From: Roseibium aggregatum IAM 12614
Lineage (GTDB): Bacteria > Pseudomonadota > Alphaproteobacteria > Rhizobiales > Stappiaceae
Assembly: GCF_000168975.1 (NCBI RefSeq)
Contig: NZ_AAUW01000001.1
Location: 310,001 to 374,000, forward strand
Reading direction: 5' to 3'
DNA: 64,000 bases
Positions within the stretch are counted from its first letter, which is position 1. Each line of letters starts with the position of its first letter. The notes below the pieces were generated by a model that was not told the DNA's origin, searched no databases, and saw only the letters and a list, made by a program, of their open reading frames with translations. The position numbers and the translations under genes were made by a program. Shown here piece after piece: positions 40,367 through 51,609 of this stretch.

Positions 40367-41296
40367 TCAGACGGTTTTCAGAAATTCCGAGATCGTTTTA
40401 TGCGTCTCGCCATCCCACAGAACCGGGGCATGTCCCTGGCCGGGAACGGTTTTCAACGCCGCGTTGGGGTGAGACTCCATCATGCGGCGGCAGGTGTCCG
40501 GGCTCAGCAGATCGGAATGTTCTCCGCGAAGAACCAGAACCGGCCTGTCGGACAGCTTTTCATAGAGTGGCCAAAGATCAGGCGTCGGCGTGGAATCATC
40601 CAGGCTTGCCAATTGATGGGCGAGGGCGGGATCATAGTCCATCACCACATGGCCATCGCGTTCCGATGCTAGCTGGTGGGCCAGTCTGAGCCAGTCGGCC
40701 TTGACGAAACCTGGAAACTGATAACCGAGCGTATGTTCGAGCTTGGCCGCGATCTCCTCATGGGAGTCGTTTTTCATGTGATGGCCAAGTGTCGCCGCAA
40801 TCCGGTGGATCGCGCGCATCTCGATATGCGGACCGATATCATTTAAGATCACGGCGGCCATTCGGGACGCCGGATAGCGCAAGCCCATGGCAAGGGCATG
40901 CAAGCCGCCACGTGACGTTCCAAGTACGGCAAATCGGTCCAGGTTCAACTTTGCTATGGCAGCGTCGATGTCCTTGTCTTCAACGGTCAGCGCGTAATTT
41001 CGCCAGTCAGGATCCCAGTCGCTCTTGCCGCGCCCCCTGTAATCGAGAGCGATGACCCTGTGGCCGCAGCATTGAAGAAAATGGGCAATCTCATTGAAAT
41101 CTCGCGTGTTTCGCGAAAGCCCTGGCAGGCAAAGAACTGGAACGGGAGGCGTTGCGCTTTTGGGCGCAGCCTTTGCCGCCGGCCACTCGCGCCCGGAAAG
41201 GGTCAGGCCGTCGGGACTTTGCCAGGTAAACTCGACCACCGGGGGAGCTGGGGCAGTGTCGGCGTTGACAAGCGCTTCTTGTGGCGCAGAAGCCAT
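40367..41296 (-). CDS. Alpha/beta hydrolase
   Basis: A 309-residue alpha/beta-hydrolase fold protein. Features in order: LCLPGLSRNTRDFNEIAHFL (oxyanion region), VIALDYRGRGKSDWDPD, nucleophile elbow GTSRGG (Ser in VLGTSRGGLHAL), LRGEHSDLLSP (acid) and PGQGHAPVLWD (His). The GTSRGG elbow and RGRGKS resemble esterases or lactone/epoxide-type hydrolases; the substrate is not predictable. It is monocistronic and convergent with porin 2. Confidence 0.88.
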   Translation of the reverse strand: MASAPQEALVNADTAPAPPVVEFTWQSPDGLTLSGREWPAAKAAPKSATPPVPVLCLPGLSRNTRDFNEIAHFLQCCGHRVIALDYRGRGKSDWDPDWRNYALTVEDKDIDAAIAKLNLDRFAVLGTSRGGLHALAMGLRYPASRMAAVILNDIGPHIEMRAIHRIAATLGHHMKNDSHEEIAAKLEHTLGYQFPGFVKADWLRLAHQLASERDGHVVMDYDPALAHQLASLDDSTPTPDLWPLYEKLSDRPVLVLRGEHSDLLSPDTCRRMMESHPNAALKTVPGQGHAPVLWDGETHKTISEFLKTV

Positions 41297-41574
41297 GGGT
41301 GTCTCCCGTTACGTTTCCATCCAAAAGTTGTTTTTTCAAAGATAGAGTGGAATGCGCAGGGCTGCCAATAGGAAGACTTCTTATCCGGGTTTGAAAAGAA
41401 GGGGGCAGGTGTCGCTCGAAGAACGCAGTTGAGGCAAGAAAAGTCGAAAAGCAGCAGTTCTATGGCGTTGGAACCATTGCTCCTTGTTCAGCAGATGAGT
41501 ATGTTGCGCCTCCATCTGAAACAGATACCCTTCCGCCCGTCGGAACCGCGACAATCATCCAAGAGGAAACCGAG

Positions 41575-42453
41575 ATGTTTAAAGGTTCAATTCCAGCGCT
41601 GATTACCCCGTTCAAGGACGGAGCGCTTGATGAGAAACGGTTTCAGGAGTTTGTCGACTGGCAGATCGCCGAAGGCTCATCCGGTCTCGTGCCCGTGGGA
41701 ACAACCGGCGAAAGCCCGACGCTGACGCACGACGAACACAAGCGGGTGGTGGAGCTGTGCGTGGAAGCGGCTGCCGGCCGCGTTCCCGTCATGGCGGGCG
41801 CAGGCTCCAACAACACGATCGAGGCAATCGACTTCGCTCAGCACGCCGAAAAGGCTGGCGCTGACGCCTTGCTGGTCGTGACGCCCTACTACAACAAGCC
41901 GAACCAGGCCGGGATGAAGGCACACTTCAAGGCCGTCAACGATGCGGTCGGTATTCCGATCTTCATCTACAACATTCCGGGCCGGTCGATTGTCGACATG
42001 CTGCCGGAAACGATGGCCGAGCTGTTTGAAACCTGCGAGAACATCAAGGGCGTCAAGGATGCGACTGCCGACATGGCCAAGGCGAGCCGTCAGCGCCATC
42101 TGTGTGGTCCGGATTTCGTTCAGCTTTCCGGTGAAGACATCTCCGCGCTTGCCTTCAACGCACATGGCGGTGTCGGCTGCATCTCCGTGACCGCCAATGT
42201 GGCGCCTCGCCTTTGTGCCGAGTTCCAGGCTGCCACGCTTGCCGGTGACTACAAGAAGGCACTTGAGTATCAGGATCGTCTGGCACCGCTTCACCGGGCC
42301 ATGTTCCTGGAGCCGAGCCCGGGCGGCGCAAAATACGCGCTTTCCCTGCTTGGCAAGGTGGATGAAGAGCTTCGGCTGCCGCTGCTGCCGGTGACCGAGG
42401 CCGCACAGGCCGAAATTCGCGCTGCGATGGCGCATGCCGGACTGATCAACTGA
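41575..42453 (+). CDS. dapA: 4-hydroxy-tetrahydrodipicolinate synthase
   Basis: Condenses pyruvate with aspartate semialdehyde in lysine/diaminopimelate synthesis. The 292-residue barrel has the Schiff-base Lys161 (GVKDATADM), Tyr132 (FIYNIPGRS) and Thr44 (VGTTGES), all at the positions seen in E. coli DapA. GAGGAAA precedes the ATG. It lies upstream of smpB, a conserved order in related alphaproteobacteria. Confidence 0.97.
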   Translation: MFKGSIPALITPFKDGALDEKRFQEFVDWQIAEGSSGLVPVGTTGESPTLTHDEHKRVVELCVEAAAGRVPVMAGAGSNNTIEAIDFAQHAEKAGADALLVVTPYYNKPNQAGMKAHFKAVNDAVGIPIFIYNIPGRSIVDMLPETMAELFETCENIKGVKDATADMAKASRQRHLCGPDFVQLSGEDISALAFNAHGGVGCISVTANVAPRLCAEFQAATLAGDYKKALEYQDRLAPLHRAMFLEPSPGGAKYALSLLGKVDEELRLPLLPVTEAAQAEIRAAMAHAGLIN

Positions 42454-42489
42454 TCGGAATAGGAATGGCGCTTGCCGCCGGGAACTGAC

Positions 42490-42523
42490 GTTCGTCTCGA
42501 TTGTTTGCCTGTTCGAGACGAAC
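42490..42523 (+). terminator. Hairpin between dapA and smpB
   Basis: GTTCGTCTCGA (42490-42500) and TCGAGACGAAC (42513-42523) form a perfect 11-bp stem with a 12-nt loop; no T run follows. It may be a weak terminator or RNA-stability element. Confidence 0.6.
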
Positions 42524-42557
42524 TCAAATCCATGGCACAGACGCCGGAAGGATAAAA

Positions 42558-43037
42558 ATGGCTCCGAGAAAAGGGGGCGATCCGGGGCGGACCATCATTT
42601 CCGACAACCGGAAAGCCAGGTTCAATTACGAGATTGAAGATACGCTGGAAGCAGGCATCGAGCTGAAAGGCACCGAGGTCAAGTCTCTGCGCAATGGCAA
42701 GGCGAACATCGCCGAATCTTACGCTGCCGAGCATCAGGGCGAGATCTGGATCTACAACGTCTATATTCCGGAATACCTGCAGGCCAACCGGTTCAACCAC
42801 GAGCCGCGCCGTCCGCGCAAGTTGCTGTTGCACAAGCGCGAAATCGGCAAGCTCGCAGGTGCCGTCCAGAAGGAAGGCAAGACGATTGTTCCGCTCAAGC
42901 TCTATTTCAACGAGCAGGGCCGGGCAAAGCTCGAACTGGCACTGGCCCGCGGGAAAAAGCTGCACGACAAGCGCGAGACCGAAAAGAAGCGCGATTGGCA
43001 GCGGGAAAAGTCCCGTTTGATGAAGAACTTCAGCTAA
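42558..43037 (+). CDS. smpB: SsrA-binding protein SmpB
   Basis: tmRNA-binding protein of 159 residues required for trans-translation. Family features are [64 protein letters not shown] and the lysine/arginine-rich tail (GKKLHDKRE...). The ATG at 42558 follows GGAAGGA; the frame is open upstream to 42501 without a site. The tmRNA gene ssrA is not in the window. Confidence 0.96.
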   Translation: MAPRKGGDPGRTIISDNRKARFNYEIEDTLEAGIELKGTEVKSLRNGKANIAESYAAEHQGEIWIYNVYIPEYLQANRFNHEPRRPRKLLLHKREIGKLAGAVQKEGKTIVPLKLYFNEQGRAKLELALARGKKLHDKRETEKKRDWQREKSRLMKNFS

Positions 43038-43224
43038 CTGCCGCTATCCACAGCAACACCGCACGACAATTCCATGACTGTGCGTAACCTGTTGAAGACT
43101 TGCGCATAACGTGTGGATGGGCTGTGCAGTTCCTGTGGGTAGTGAAACCGCCTGTCCCGCACTTTTCCCGTGGATTGCCTGTGACCGTTTGCAGCGAAAC
43201 TGTCTCGCCTGGCCGGTTCAAGAC

Positions 43225-43683
43225 CTAAGCCGTCAAACCTTCCAGAATGTCCCGTTTCCAGTCGGGAATGGGGCAGGGCCTGCGTGTTTCGCGGTTCACG
43301 TGGACATGCACAAAGCGGCCGTGTGCCGCTGTTGTCTCGGCTTCGCCGGCAAACAATCCGACCCGGAAAACCACTGATGTTGAGCCGAGTTTCTCCACTT
43401 TGAGCCCTGCGGAAACGACAGAGGGAAAGGTGAGTTCGGCAAAGTAATGGCAGCCGGTTTCCACCACCAGAAAGATCTCGGGGCTGCTGAGTGGGTCGAG
43501 CAATTTCTTTTCAACGTACCAGCTGTTAACGGCCGTGTCGAAAAAGCTCAAATACTGCACATTGTTGACGTGCCCATAAATGTCCACATCCATCCACCTT
43601 GTGGGGATATGTAGAAAAGCTTTGAAGTCGGACCGTTTTAAAGGTTGCGGTCTGGCTGCTTGTGGAGGAGCTGTGAAATTCAT
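43225..43683 (-). CDS. Acyl-CoA thioesterase (hot-dog fold, 4HBT family)
   Basis: A 152-residue single-domain thioesterase. The segment RWMDVDIYGHVNNVQYLSFFDTAVN is the hallmark of the YbgC/4-hydroxybenzoyl-CoA thioesterase group, with Asp and the YGHVNN loop. The substrate is not known. The ATG overlaps the stop of the iron-dependent alcohol dehydrogenase gene by four bases (ATGA), so the two enzymes are made from one mRNA and may act on the same acyl or aldehyde intermediates. Confidence 0.88.
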   Translation of the reverse strand: MNFTAPPQAARPQPLKRSDFKAFLHIPTRWMDVDIYGHVNNVQYLSFFDTAVNSWYVEKKLLDPLSSPEIFLVVETGCHYFAELTFPSVVSAGLKVEKLGSTSVVFRVGLFAGEAETTAAHGRFVHVHVNRETRRPCPIPDWKRDILEGLTA

Positions 43684-44843
43684 AGGGCCGCCTTGTAGAT
43701 GTCAAACGCGTCCATTTCGCCAAGTTCCCGCGGATTGTTGACCAGAAGGCGGGTCTGTTTCATGGCGTCGCTTGCCATTTTGGGCAGGTCCGCCTCGCTG
43801 ATGCCGACATCACGCAAGCGTGTCTGAAGTCCCAGTTTTGCGGCGAGGTCCGCCAGGTGTTCTGCGAACAGGTCAGAGCGCGCCCTGGCATCGCTGACCT
43901 CGGCAAGTGCCGGGAAGACAATTGGGGCAATCTCGGCATAAGTTTCTGAGGCAACTGTATTATTGAACTTCAGAACATGCGGCAGCACCAGCGCGTTGGA
44001 CAACCCGTGCGGCACGTGAAATGTGCCGCCGATGGGGTAGGCGAGCGCATGAACCGCAGCCACCGGCGAATTGGCGAACGCCATGCCGGCAAGCATGGAT
44101 CCCAGCAGCATGGCACCGCGCGCGTCCTTGTCGGCAGGTGTGAACACCGCCTTTTCGATATTGGCGCCCAGCAGCTTCAAGGCTTCAACGGCAAGGGTCC
44201 TCGAAACGGGATTGTTGTTCGCGGATTTCGAGGCGTAGCCTTCAATGGCATGGACCATCGCGTCAATGCCGGTCGCCGCTGTTACCGGCCCCGGCAGGCC
44301 AAGGGTCAGCAGAGGGTCGAGGATCGCAAGATCGGGCAGCAGGAAAGGGGAAACGACGCCACGCTTTTCTTCCTCTCCGACCGTGATGATCGAAATCGGA
44401 GTGACCTCCGATCCGGTTCCTGCGGTTGTCGGAACAAGGATCAGTGGCAAACGCGGGCCCTTGGCATTTCCGATACCCCAGGCATCGTCCAGTTCCTCGT
44501 TGCTTCCCAGAAGAAGCGCGACCAGCTTGGCGACATCCAGCGACGAGCCGCCACCGAACCCGATGACGGATGTTGCCCCGTGAGCGCGGGCCGCATCCAC
44601 GGCTGCATCGACGAGTGATCGCGGCGGATCGGCGACGACGTCGCTGAACCTGGCCAATTCATGTCCGGCATCAGCCAGCGCAACCTCGCTGGACGCCTGC
44701 AGCCCAAGGGAAACAATGCCCGGATCGGTAACGAGAAAGGGGCGGGGCCCCAGAAAAGAAGCTGCGTGGCTTGCCAGGTTCGCGGCCGCTCCATTCTCGA
44801 AGACGATGCGCTGACTGGTGTTGAACGTGAACGCCCCTATCAT
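43680..44843 (-). CDS. Iron-containing alcohol dehydrogenase
   Basis: Group III Fe-ADH, 387 residues. NAD-binding features (VTDPGIVSLGL, GFGGGSSLDVAKLVALL, PTTAGTGSEVTP) are followed by metal ligands in AMVHAIEGYASKSANNNP and TFHVPHGLSNALVLPHVLKFN. The ATG at 44843 has GGGAGGA; the frame is open far upstream, but that part is arginine/serine-rich and not part of the family. Family members oxidise primary or butanol-type alcohols or reduce aldehydes. It is transcribed with the thioesterase gene. Confidence 0.93.
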   Translation of the reverse strand: MIGAFTFNTSQRIVFENGAAANLASHAASFLGPRPFLVTDPGIVSLGLQASSEVALADAGHELARFSDVVADPPRSLVDAAVDAARAHGATSVIGFGGGSSLDVAKLVALLLGSNEELDDAWGIGNAKGPRLPLILVPTTAGTGSEVTPISIITVGEEEKRGVVSPFLLPDLAILDPLLTLGLPGPVTAATGIDAMVHAIEGYASKSANNNPVSRTLAVEALKLLGANIEKAVFTPADKDARGAMLLGSMLAGMAFANSPVAAVHALAYPIGGTFHVPHGLSNALVLPHVLKFNNTVASETYAEIAPIVFPALAEVSDARARSDLFAEHLADLAAKLGLQTRLRDVGISEADLPKMASDAMKQTRLLVNNPRELGEMDAFDIYKAAL

Positions 44844-45033
44844 ATGTCCTCCCGGGTTCTGTTTGCCCAAGAGTGCCCGGAAAAGACATGCGCAGTCGAG
44901 TGGAGATTGATCAGACTTTTGATGAAGGCGGGGAGGGCAGAACAGTCCATGGCTCTGCCCCTTGAGGGCTTCGCAGGGTGGGCAAACCGCTGAAAGGTCT
45001 CCCTTGGCGGCAGGAGGCCGCTGCGCCGGCCGC

Positions 45034-45441
45034 TCAGGCGTGCATCTTCGCGCCTTTTGAAACCTTGTCCGCGACCTTCTTGTCCGCATGAAAGGCAATG
45101 CCGACAACGTTCGCGTCGTCCGGACCAAAGCGTGCAAACACCTCCCGGTTTGCGCTGTCGTGGCCCGTCGTGAACATTTCCTCGATGTAGAGGCTTGCCG
45201 GAACCGAACGGTCCAGCGTGCGCTGGTGTATCTTGCCGAGTGTTTGCGCATCGGCGCTCAGGACGATGATCGGCTGAACACTCATCGGGTGATAGACATT
45301 GGCTGCCGCGTCGCTATAGGGTTCGCCGATTATGCCGGGCTTTGCCGCGGCAACGCCGGTCGACAGGAATGCCGTCACATTCAGCTTCTGCCAGACAGCG
45401 AGATCTTCTCGGACAACAACGACGAATTTGGTTTCGAACAT
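45034..45441 (-). CDS. DUF2000 family protein
   Basis: A 135-residue protein matching the DUF2000 pattern: FETKFVVVVREDLAVWQKLNVTAFLSTG, GEPYSDAAANVYHPM, QPIIVLSADAQTL and VGIAFHADKKVADKV. Function is unknown; the fold suggests a small alpha/beta protein. The ATG at 45441 is shared on the opposite strand with the start codon assigned to the AraC regulator (CATG at 45439-45442). An upstream in-frame GTG at 45456 is less likely. Confidence 0.82.
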   Translation of the reverse strand: MFETKFVVVVREDLAVWQKLNVTAFLSTGVAAAKPGIIGEPYSDAAANVYHPMSVQPIIVLSADAQTLGKIHQRTLDRSVPASLYIEEMFTTGHDSANREVFARFGPDDANVVGIAFHADKKVADKVSKGAKMHA

Positions 45442-46348
45442 GACTTTCAACTCCACGCGGGGATTTCATCCAGAAAGGGAAGAGCAGGATCTAGCTGAGC
45501 TGAAGCCGGGTGGTCTTGAACGTTTGTGCGCTGGTGAAGCGGACAGGATCCACGTTGCACCACCGGAACAGGGGATCGAGCGCATTGAGGCCCGGTTTCA
45601 CGGCAACGGCTTTGCGCCGCACCGGCACGACACTTACGCCATCGGTTTGACCATCATCGGTGTTCAGACCTTCAGCTATCGCGGTGAGAAACGGGCTTCG
45701 CTGCCGGGACAGGTGATCGTCATTCATCCGGACGAACTGCATGATGGCGGTGCGGGAACCGAGCGCGGGCTCCGCTATCGCATGATCTACATTCCGCCGG
45801 AGTTGATCAGTGAAACGCTGGCTGTCTCAGGCAACCCGCGCCTGCCGTTTATCAGCTCACCGGTCCTCTCGGATGCTGGCTTCAGGAAAGATCTGGCGGA
45901 TGCCCTGTCCGACATCGATTGCGAGATGGGCGACTTCCGGCGAGACTGTCTGGTGACGGATCTGGCCGCTTGCCTGGCCCGTCACGCCGATGCTCGCAAG
46001 GCAGGTGCCGCTTCGTTGAACTGGCCGTCCCTGAAGGCTTGCGCTGATTACTTGAGAGAAGGCTGCGCCGAGCAGATCAGCATGGAAGAACTGGAGGATC
46101 TGGCGCAGATGGACAGGTTTTCCCTGTCGAGGCAGTTTCGCGATGTCTTTGGAACGAGCCCGCACCGGTATCTCGTCATGCGGCGTCTGGAGAGGGCCAA
46201 GACGGAGTTGCATCAGGGAGCGTCCCTTGCCGATGCGGCCTTTGCCAGTGGCTTTTCCGATCAAAGTCATCTGACCCGTCACTTCAAGCGCACATTCGGG
46301 ATGACGCCCGGTCACTGGCGGCGGCTTTGCGCCGCCAGCATGGCTTAG
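45440..46348 (+). CDS. AraC-family transcriptional regulator
   Basis: A 302-residue regulator. The N-terminal cupin-like domain (GNGFAPHRHDTYAIGLTIIGVQTFSYRG, VIVIHPDELHDG) is followed by a tandem HTH (ISMEELEDLAQMDRFSLSRQFRDVFGTSPHRYLVMRRLERAKTEL and SLADAAFASGFSDQSHLTRHFKRTFGMTPGHWRR). PHRHDTY and HPDELHDG are typical of AraC-binding-domain regulators of the exporter/DUF2000 kind. No clear ribosome-binding site precedes the ATG at 45440, so the exact start is uncertain. It probably regulates the divergent DUF2000 gene. Confidence 0.88.
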   Translation: MTFNSTRGFHPEREEQDLAELKPGGLERLCAGEADRIHVAPPEQGIERIEARFHGNGFAPHRHDTYAIGLTIIGVQTFSYRGEKRASLPGQVIVIHPDELHDGGAGTERGLRYRMIYIPPELISETLAVSGNPRLPFISSPVLSDAGFRKDLADALSDIDCEMGDFRRDCLVTDLAACLARHADARKAGAASLNWPSLKACADYLREGCAEQISMEELEDLAQMDRFSLSRQFRDVFGTSPHRYLVMRRLERAKTELHQGASLADAAFASGFSDQSHLTRHFKRTFGMTPGHWRRLCAASMA

Positions 46349-46378
46349 CTCGGTCACGAAAAGGACCGCGTTATCGCC

Positions 46379-48631
<2,253 letters not shown>

Positions 48632-48872
48632 GAATATCTGCTAACCTGTTCGGCGCGCGGGTTCAATTCGCTTGCACACGGAAAGGGCCGGGACTGGCCG
48701 ATTTTCAACGGAAATCGGTAGGGTTGGGGAAGGCGTGGCCGGCGATGGCTGGCGAAGAAATCTATTGCAGCTGTTCCCGGTTGTCTTTTGCAGGCAAACC
48801 CGAAATCATCAATGCAATGGTGAGCAGGCGCTTGAAGCCCGGCAAGACCTTTTTCGTTCGGAGAATGAACCA

Positions 48873-49520
48873 GTGATAAAATTGACCTTTGCGGCAAGCG
48901 GTCTTGCTTCCGCACTCCTGCTCTTTTCTTCATGGGCCGCCTTCGCGCAATCCGAACCATGGAACACGCCCTACGATCCCTACTTCGACCGGGCGGAATT
49001 GGCACCCGAGTACAAGGTTTTGCCCGATGGAACCGAGATCCGGAAAGTGATGCTTCCGGGCGATGTTCTGCTGGAGATGGAACGCAAGGACGGCAAAATA
49101 AAGATCGCCACCTTTGATCAAAGCGGCCATGGCGCGGTGCTCTGCGCCAAGGGGATCTATCAATTGGTGCGGGCAGCGCTCGATACCTGTCAGGACGTTG
49201 AAAACGAACGCGTATCGCGTCTTGTGGACGAAGCGCTTGACCGGATGGATCATTTCATTCTCGCCAATTCGATCGAGCCCGTTACGATGAGCCAACTGCA
49301 GGAGCGCGATCAGACGAGGCTCAGGAAACTCCGCAACGATCTGATCGGACCGGATGCATCTGGACAGTTGAAAAGCTGCAAGGCGGACGTTCCCGAGCAC
49401 GTGCAATTCCCTGCGCGTCTGGTGTCTGAGTTTGACAAAACCTCGGACGAGGAGTTCACGGCGAGGGTCGATGACCTGCTGTCAGTTCCGCGCCTACCGG
49501 CAATGAATCCGTGTCTTTAG
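48873..49520 (+). CDS. Hypothetical secreted protein, 215 aa
   Basis: Unrecognised family. The GTG at 48873 follows GGAGAA and yields signal peptide MIKLTFAASGLASALLLFSSWAAFAQ. The mature part is polar with helical segments (GIYQLVRAALDTCQDVENERVSRLVDEALDRM, SQLQERDQTRLRKLRNDL) and four cysteines spaced as AVLCAK, DTCQ, KSCK and NPCL, consistent with two disulfides in the periplasm. Its end overlaps the reading frame of a broken EAL fragment. Confidence 0.65.
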   Translation: MIKLTFAASGLASALLLFSSWAAFAQSEPWNTPYDPYFDRAELAPEYKVLPDGTEIRKVMLPGDVLLEMERKDGKIKIATFDQSGHGAVLCAKGIYQLVRAALDTCQDVENERVSRLVDEALDRMDHFILANSIEPVTMSQLQERDQTRLRKLRNDLIGPDASGQLKSCKADVPEHVQFPARLVSEFDKTSDEEFTARVDDLLSVPRLPAMNPCL

Positions 49521-49980
49521 GACAAGAAGCCTCCACAAGAACCGCGGACTTGCCGATGACGACGCGAGCCGGGCGATCCTGGCTTTGACGGAAACCGGCA
49601 TCCGCCTGTCCCTCGATGATTTCGGCACCGGGTATTCAAGCCTCACTCATGTCCACAAGCTGCCGCTCGATTGCATCAAGGTCGATCGCAGTTTCGTCCA
49701 CGGTATTCGGCCGAATACAGCAGGATATGGCATCGTCAAATCCCTGTTGGCCCTCAGCCGGGACATGGGCATTGCCTGCGTTGTGGAAGGTGTTGAAACC
49801 GAGGAAGAACTGTCGATCCTCAAAAGCCTCGGCACAAGCGAAGTGCAGGGCTACCTGTTTTCCAGGCCGCTTTCAGAAGCGGATCTTGGACGTCTGTTCG
49901 CCAAGGGCATGACCCTGTCGAGCAGCACCGTCACGCCGGACATTTCTCCCGCTGCTCAGAAAACCGCACAGGCAGGATGA
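49507..49980 (+). pseudogene. Remnant EAL-domain (c-di-GMP phosphodiesterase) fragment
   Basis: The C-terminal half of an EAL domain in one open frame: LSLDDFGTGYSSL, CIKVDRSFVHGI, VVEGVETEEELSILKSLG and VQGYLFSRPLSEADL. The EAL signature itself and the upstream ELTE metal-ligand strand are missing; the frame reaches only a stop at 49504. A TTG at 49585 could start about 131 residues, but such a fragment lacks half of the metal site. It is best read as a decayed phosphodiesterase. Confidence 0.8.
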
Positions 49981-50103
49981 AGACACGCCGCGGGAAAACC
50001 TTCGGTTGCGAGAAAGAGTTGTGAGAATCAGCTTCACCCTTTAGCGGATCGTCAGGTTTTTTCGATCACGCAGGCAACCGCGTGAGGTCTTTCAAGGTGG
50101 TGC

Positions 50104-50778
50104 ATGACTTCCAGACGCAAATCTTTTCGTTGGCTTATCGTCGTTTTGGTGGCGCTGGCTCTTGCTGCTGTAGTGGTGTCCTGGAACGATTTTTACCTGC
50201 TGCGCCTGAAAACCTATTCCATTCCTTCAAGCAACATGCGTCCGACCCTGGAGGTCGGTGAAGTTGTTCTTGCGACAAAAATCTTCCCCTCAATGGGCGA
50301 GCACTATGAGCCAGTCCGCGGAGACGTAATCGTTTTCACCATCGCCGCCAAAAGAGCGAACGATTTTCTGAAAAGGGTCATCGGCTTGCCTGGCGAGCGC
50401 ATACGGCTTCAGGACGGCGTGGTGCTGATCAATGATGTGCCTGTTCCACGTCAGGCCCTTGCAGACTATCGCTACGAGGATCCAGACGGCTCAGAGAACT
50501 CTGCTCCGCGATTCAGGGAAACTTTGCCGAACGGCAGAAGTTACGAAGTTCTGGATCTCGATCCGCAAGGAGAAATGGACACGACAAGAGAATATGTCGT
50601 GCCCGACGGTCATCTGTTTGTAATGGGCGACAATCGGGACAATTCGGTCGACAGCCGTTACACGGATTACATCGGATATGTACCGCTGAGTGGGGTCTCC
50701 GCTGTCGTTGAGACGATCCTTCTTCGCAAGGGCGAGAGCAGTTCGCTTTGGCAGCCGGTGCAGCCGGAAGCAAATTAG
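50104..50778 (+). CDS. Second signal peptidase I-like protein with altered nucleophile motif
   Basis: S26-family protein, 224 residues. There is one N-terminal membrane helix (LIVVLVALALAAVVVSW). The nucleophile region reads PSSNMRPTL (residues 41-49) where canonical enzymes have PSGSMxPTL; the position of the catalytic Ser is Asn44. The general-base Lys90 (DFLKRVIGLPGE) and the GDNRDNSVDSR box are intact. Either Ser43 acts one position earlier or the protein is inactive. The canonical lepB lies 3 kb away in the recO-rpoZ operon. It is convergent with recO. Confidence 0.85.
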   Translation: MTSRRKSFRWLIVVLVALALAAVVVSWNDFYLLRLKTYSIPSSNMRPTLEVGEVVLATKIFPSMGEHYEPVRGDVIVFTIAAKRANDFLKRVIGLPGERIRLQDGVVLINDVPVPRQALADYRYEDPDGSENSAPRFRETLPNGRSYEVLDLDPQGEMDTTREYVVPDGHLFVMGDNRDNSVDSRYTDYIGYVPLSGVSAVVETILLRKGESSSLWQPVQPEAN

Positions 50779-50794
50779 GCGTGTTTCTGGAGTT

Positions 50795-51550
50795 TCAGAA
50801 ATTCCAGGGAAATTCGGTTCGGTAACGCTTTTCAAGGGCGGTGAGCACCTGGTTTCGTGTGCCGCCGTCCCTGGTGCCATGTTCCTGCAGGTATCTGTTC
50901 AGAAAAAAGCTTGTCAGGTCGAAGCCTTGGGTGACATCGGCCCAGGTCAGCTCACTGCCGGCCTGCCGTTGCCCGTCAAGAAGAAAGCCGGGCAGGGGAA
51001 GTAGGCGGTCATGATAGGGCAGGCCGGCTTCCCGGCAGACCGCACGGGCGGATTTTGGTGAGACGTAGGCAAGGTCTTCGTTGCTGCCTGTGGCGGCGCA
51101 GGACGAAAGATCGAGACCGATGCCGAGGTCGCGCAAGACCTCAAGCTCGAAGCGGATCAGAAGCGCGGCTGCCGCGTCCGAAGCCTCCAGATGGTCCAGA
51201 ACCACGGTCAGCGCATTGAACAATCTCGGGTAGGTATGTCTTTCGGGCAGGAGACGGAGCAGAAAGGCCAGATGCTGAAGCGCCGCCAGACCGAGACTGC
51301 TGGTCATGAGGTCACCCGCCCGCAAGGTTTCCGGCTCTATGTGAAACTGGCCGAGATGGTCGGAAAGACGCGCCTTCCAGGTGAGGGTTAGCTCGTTGCC
51401 AGGCTGCAGGACAGGCCGGTGCCGCCGGGAACGGCCACCACGCACAAGGCCGAGGTGGCGGCCATGATCCAGCGTCATGGCCTCCAGAATGACATCGTTT
51501 TCGCCGTGTTTGCGGGTGGTCAGCACCACGCCGCGTCCGCTCCATTCCAA
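50795..51550 (-). CDS. recO: DNA repair protein RecO
   Basis: RecF-pathway mediator that loads RecA on SSB-coated DNA, 251 residues. The OB-fold N-terminus (WSGRGVVLTTRKHGENDVILEAMT, RHLGLVRGGRSRRHRPVLQPGN) is typical. Unlike many RecO proteins no zinc-binding cysteine cluster is evident. Last gene of the rpoZ-to-recO series, 59 nt after era. Confidence 0.93.
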   Translation of the reverse strand: MEWSGRGVVLTTRKHGENDVILEAMTLDHGRHLGLVRGGRSRRHRPVLQPGNELTLTWKARLSDHLGQFHIEPETLRAGDLMTSSLGLAALQHLAFLLRLLPERHTYPRLFNALTVVLDHLEASDAAAALLIRFELEVLRDLGIGLDLSSCAATGSNEDLAYVSPKSARAVCREAGLPYHDRLLPLPGFLLDGQRQAGSELTWADVTQGFDLTSFFLNRYLQEHGTRDGGTRNQVLTALEKRYRTEFPWNF

Positions 51551-51609
51551 GGGCCGTTTCCCGTTTCACATCTGGCCGGGAGTTTGGCGGATTCGGGGAT
51601 CCGCGCAAA

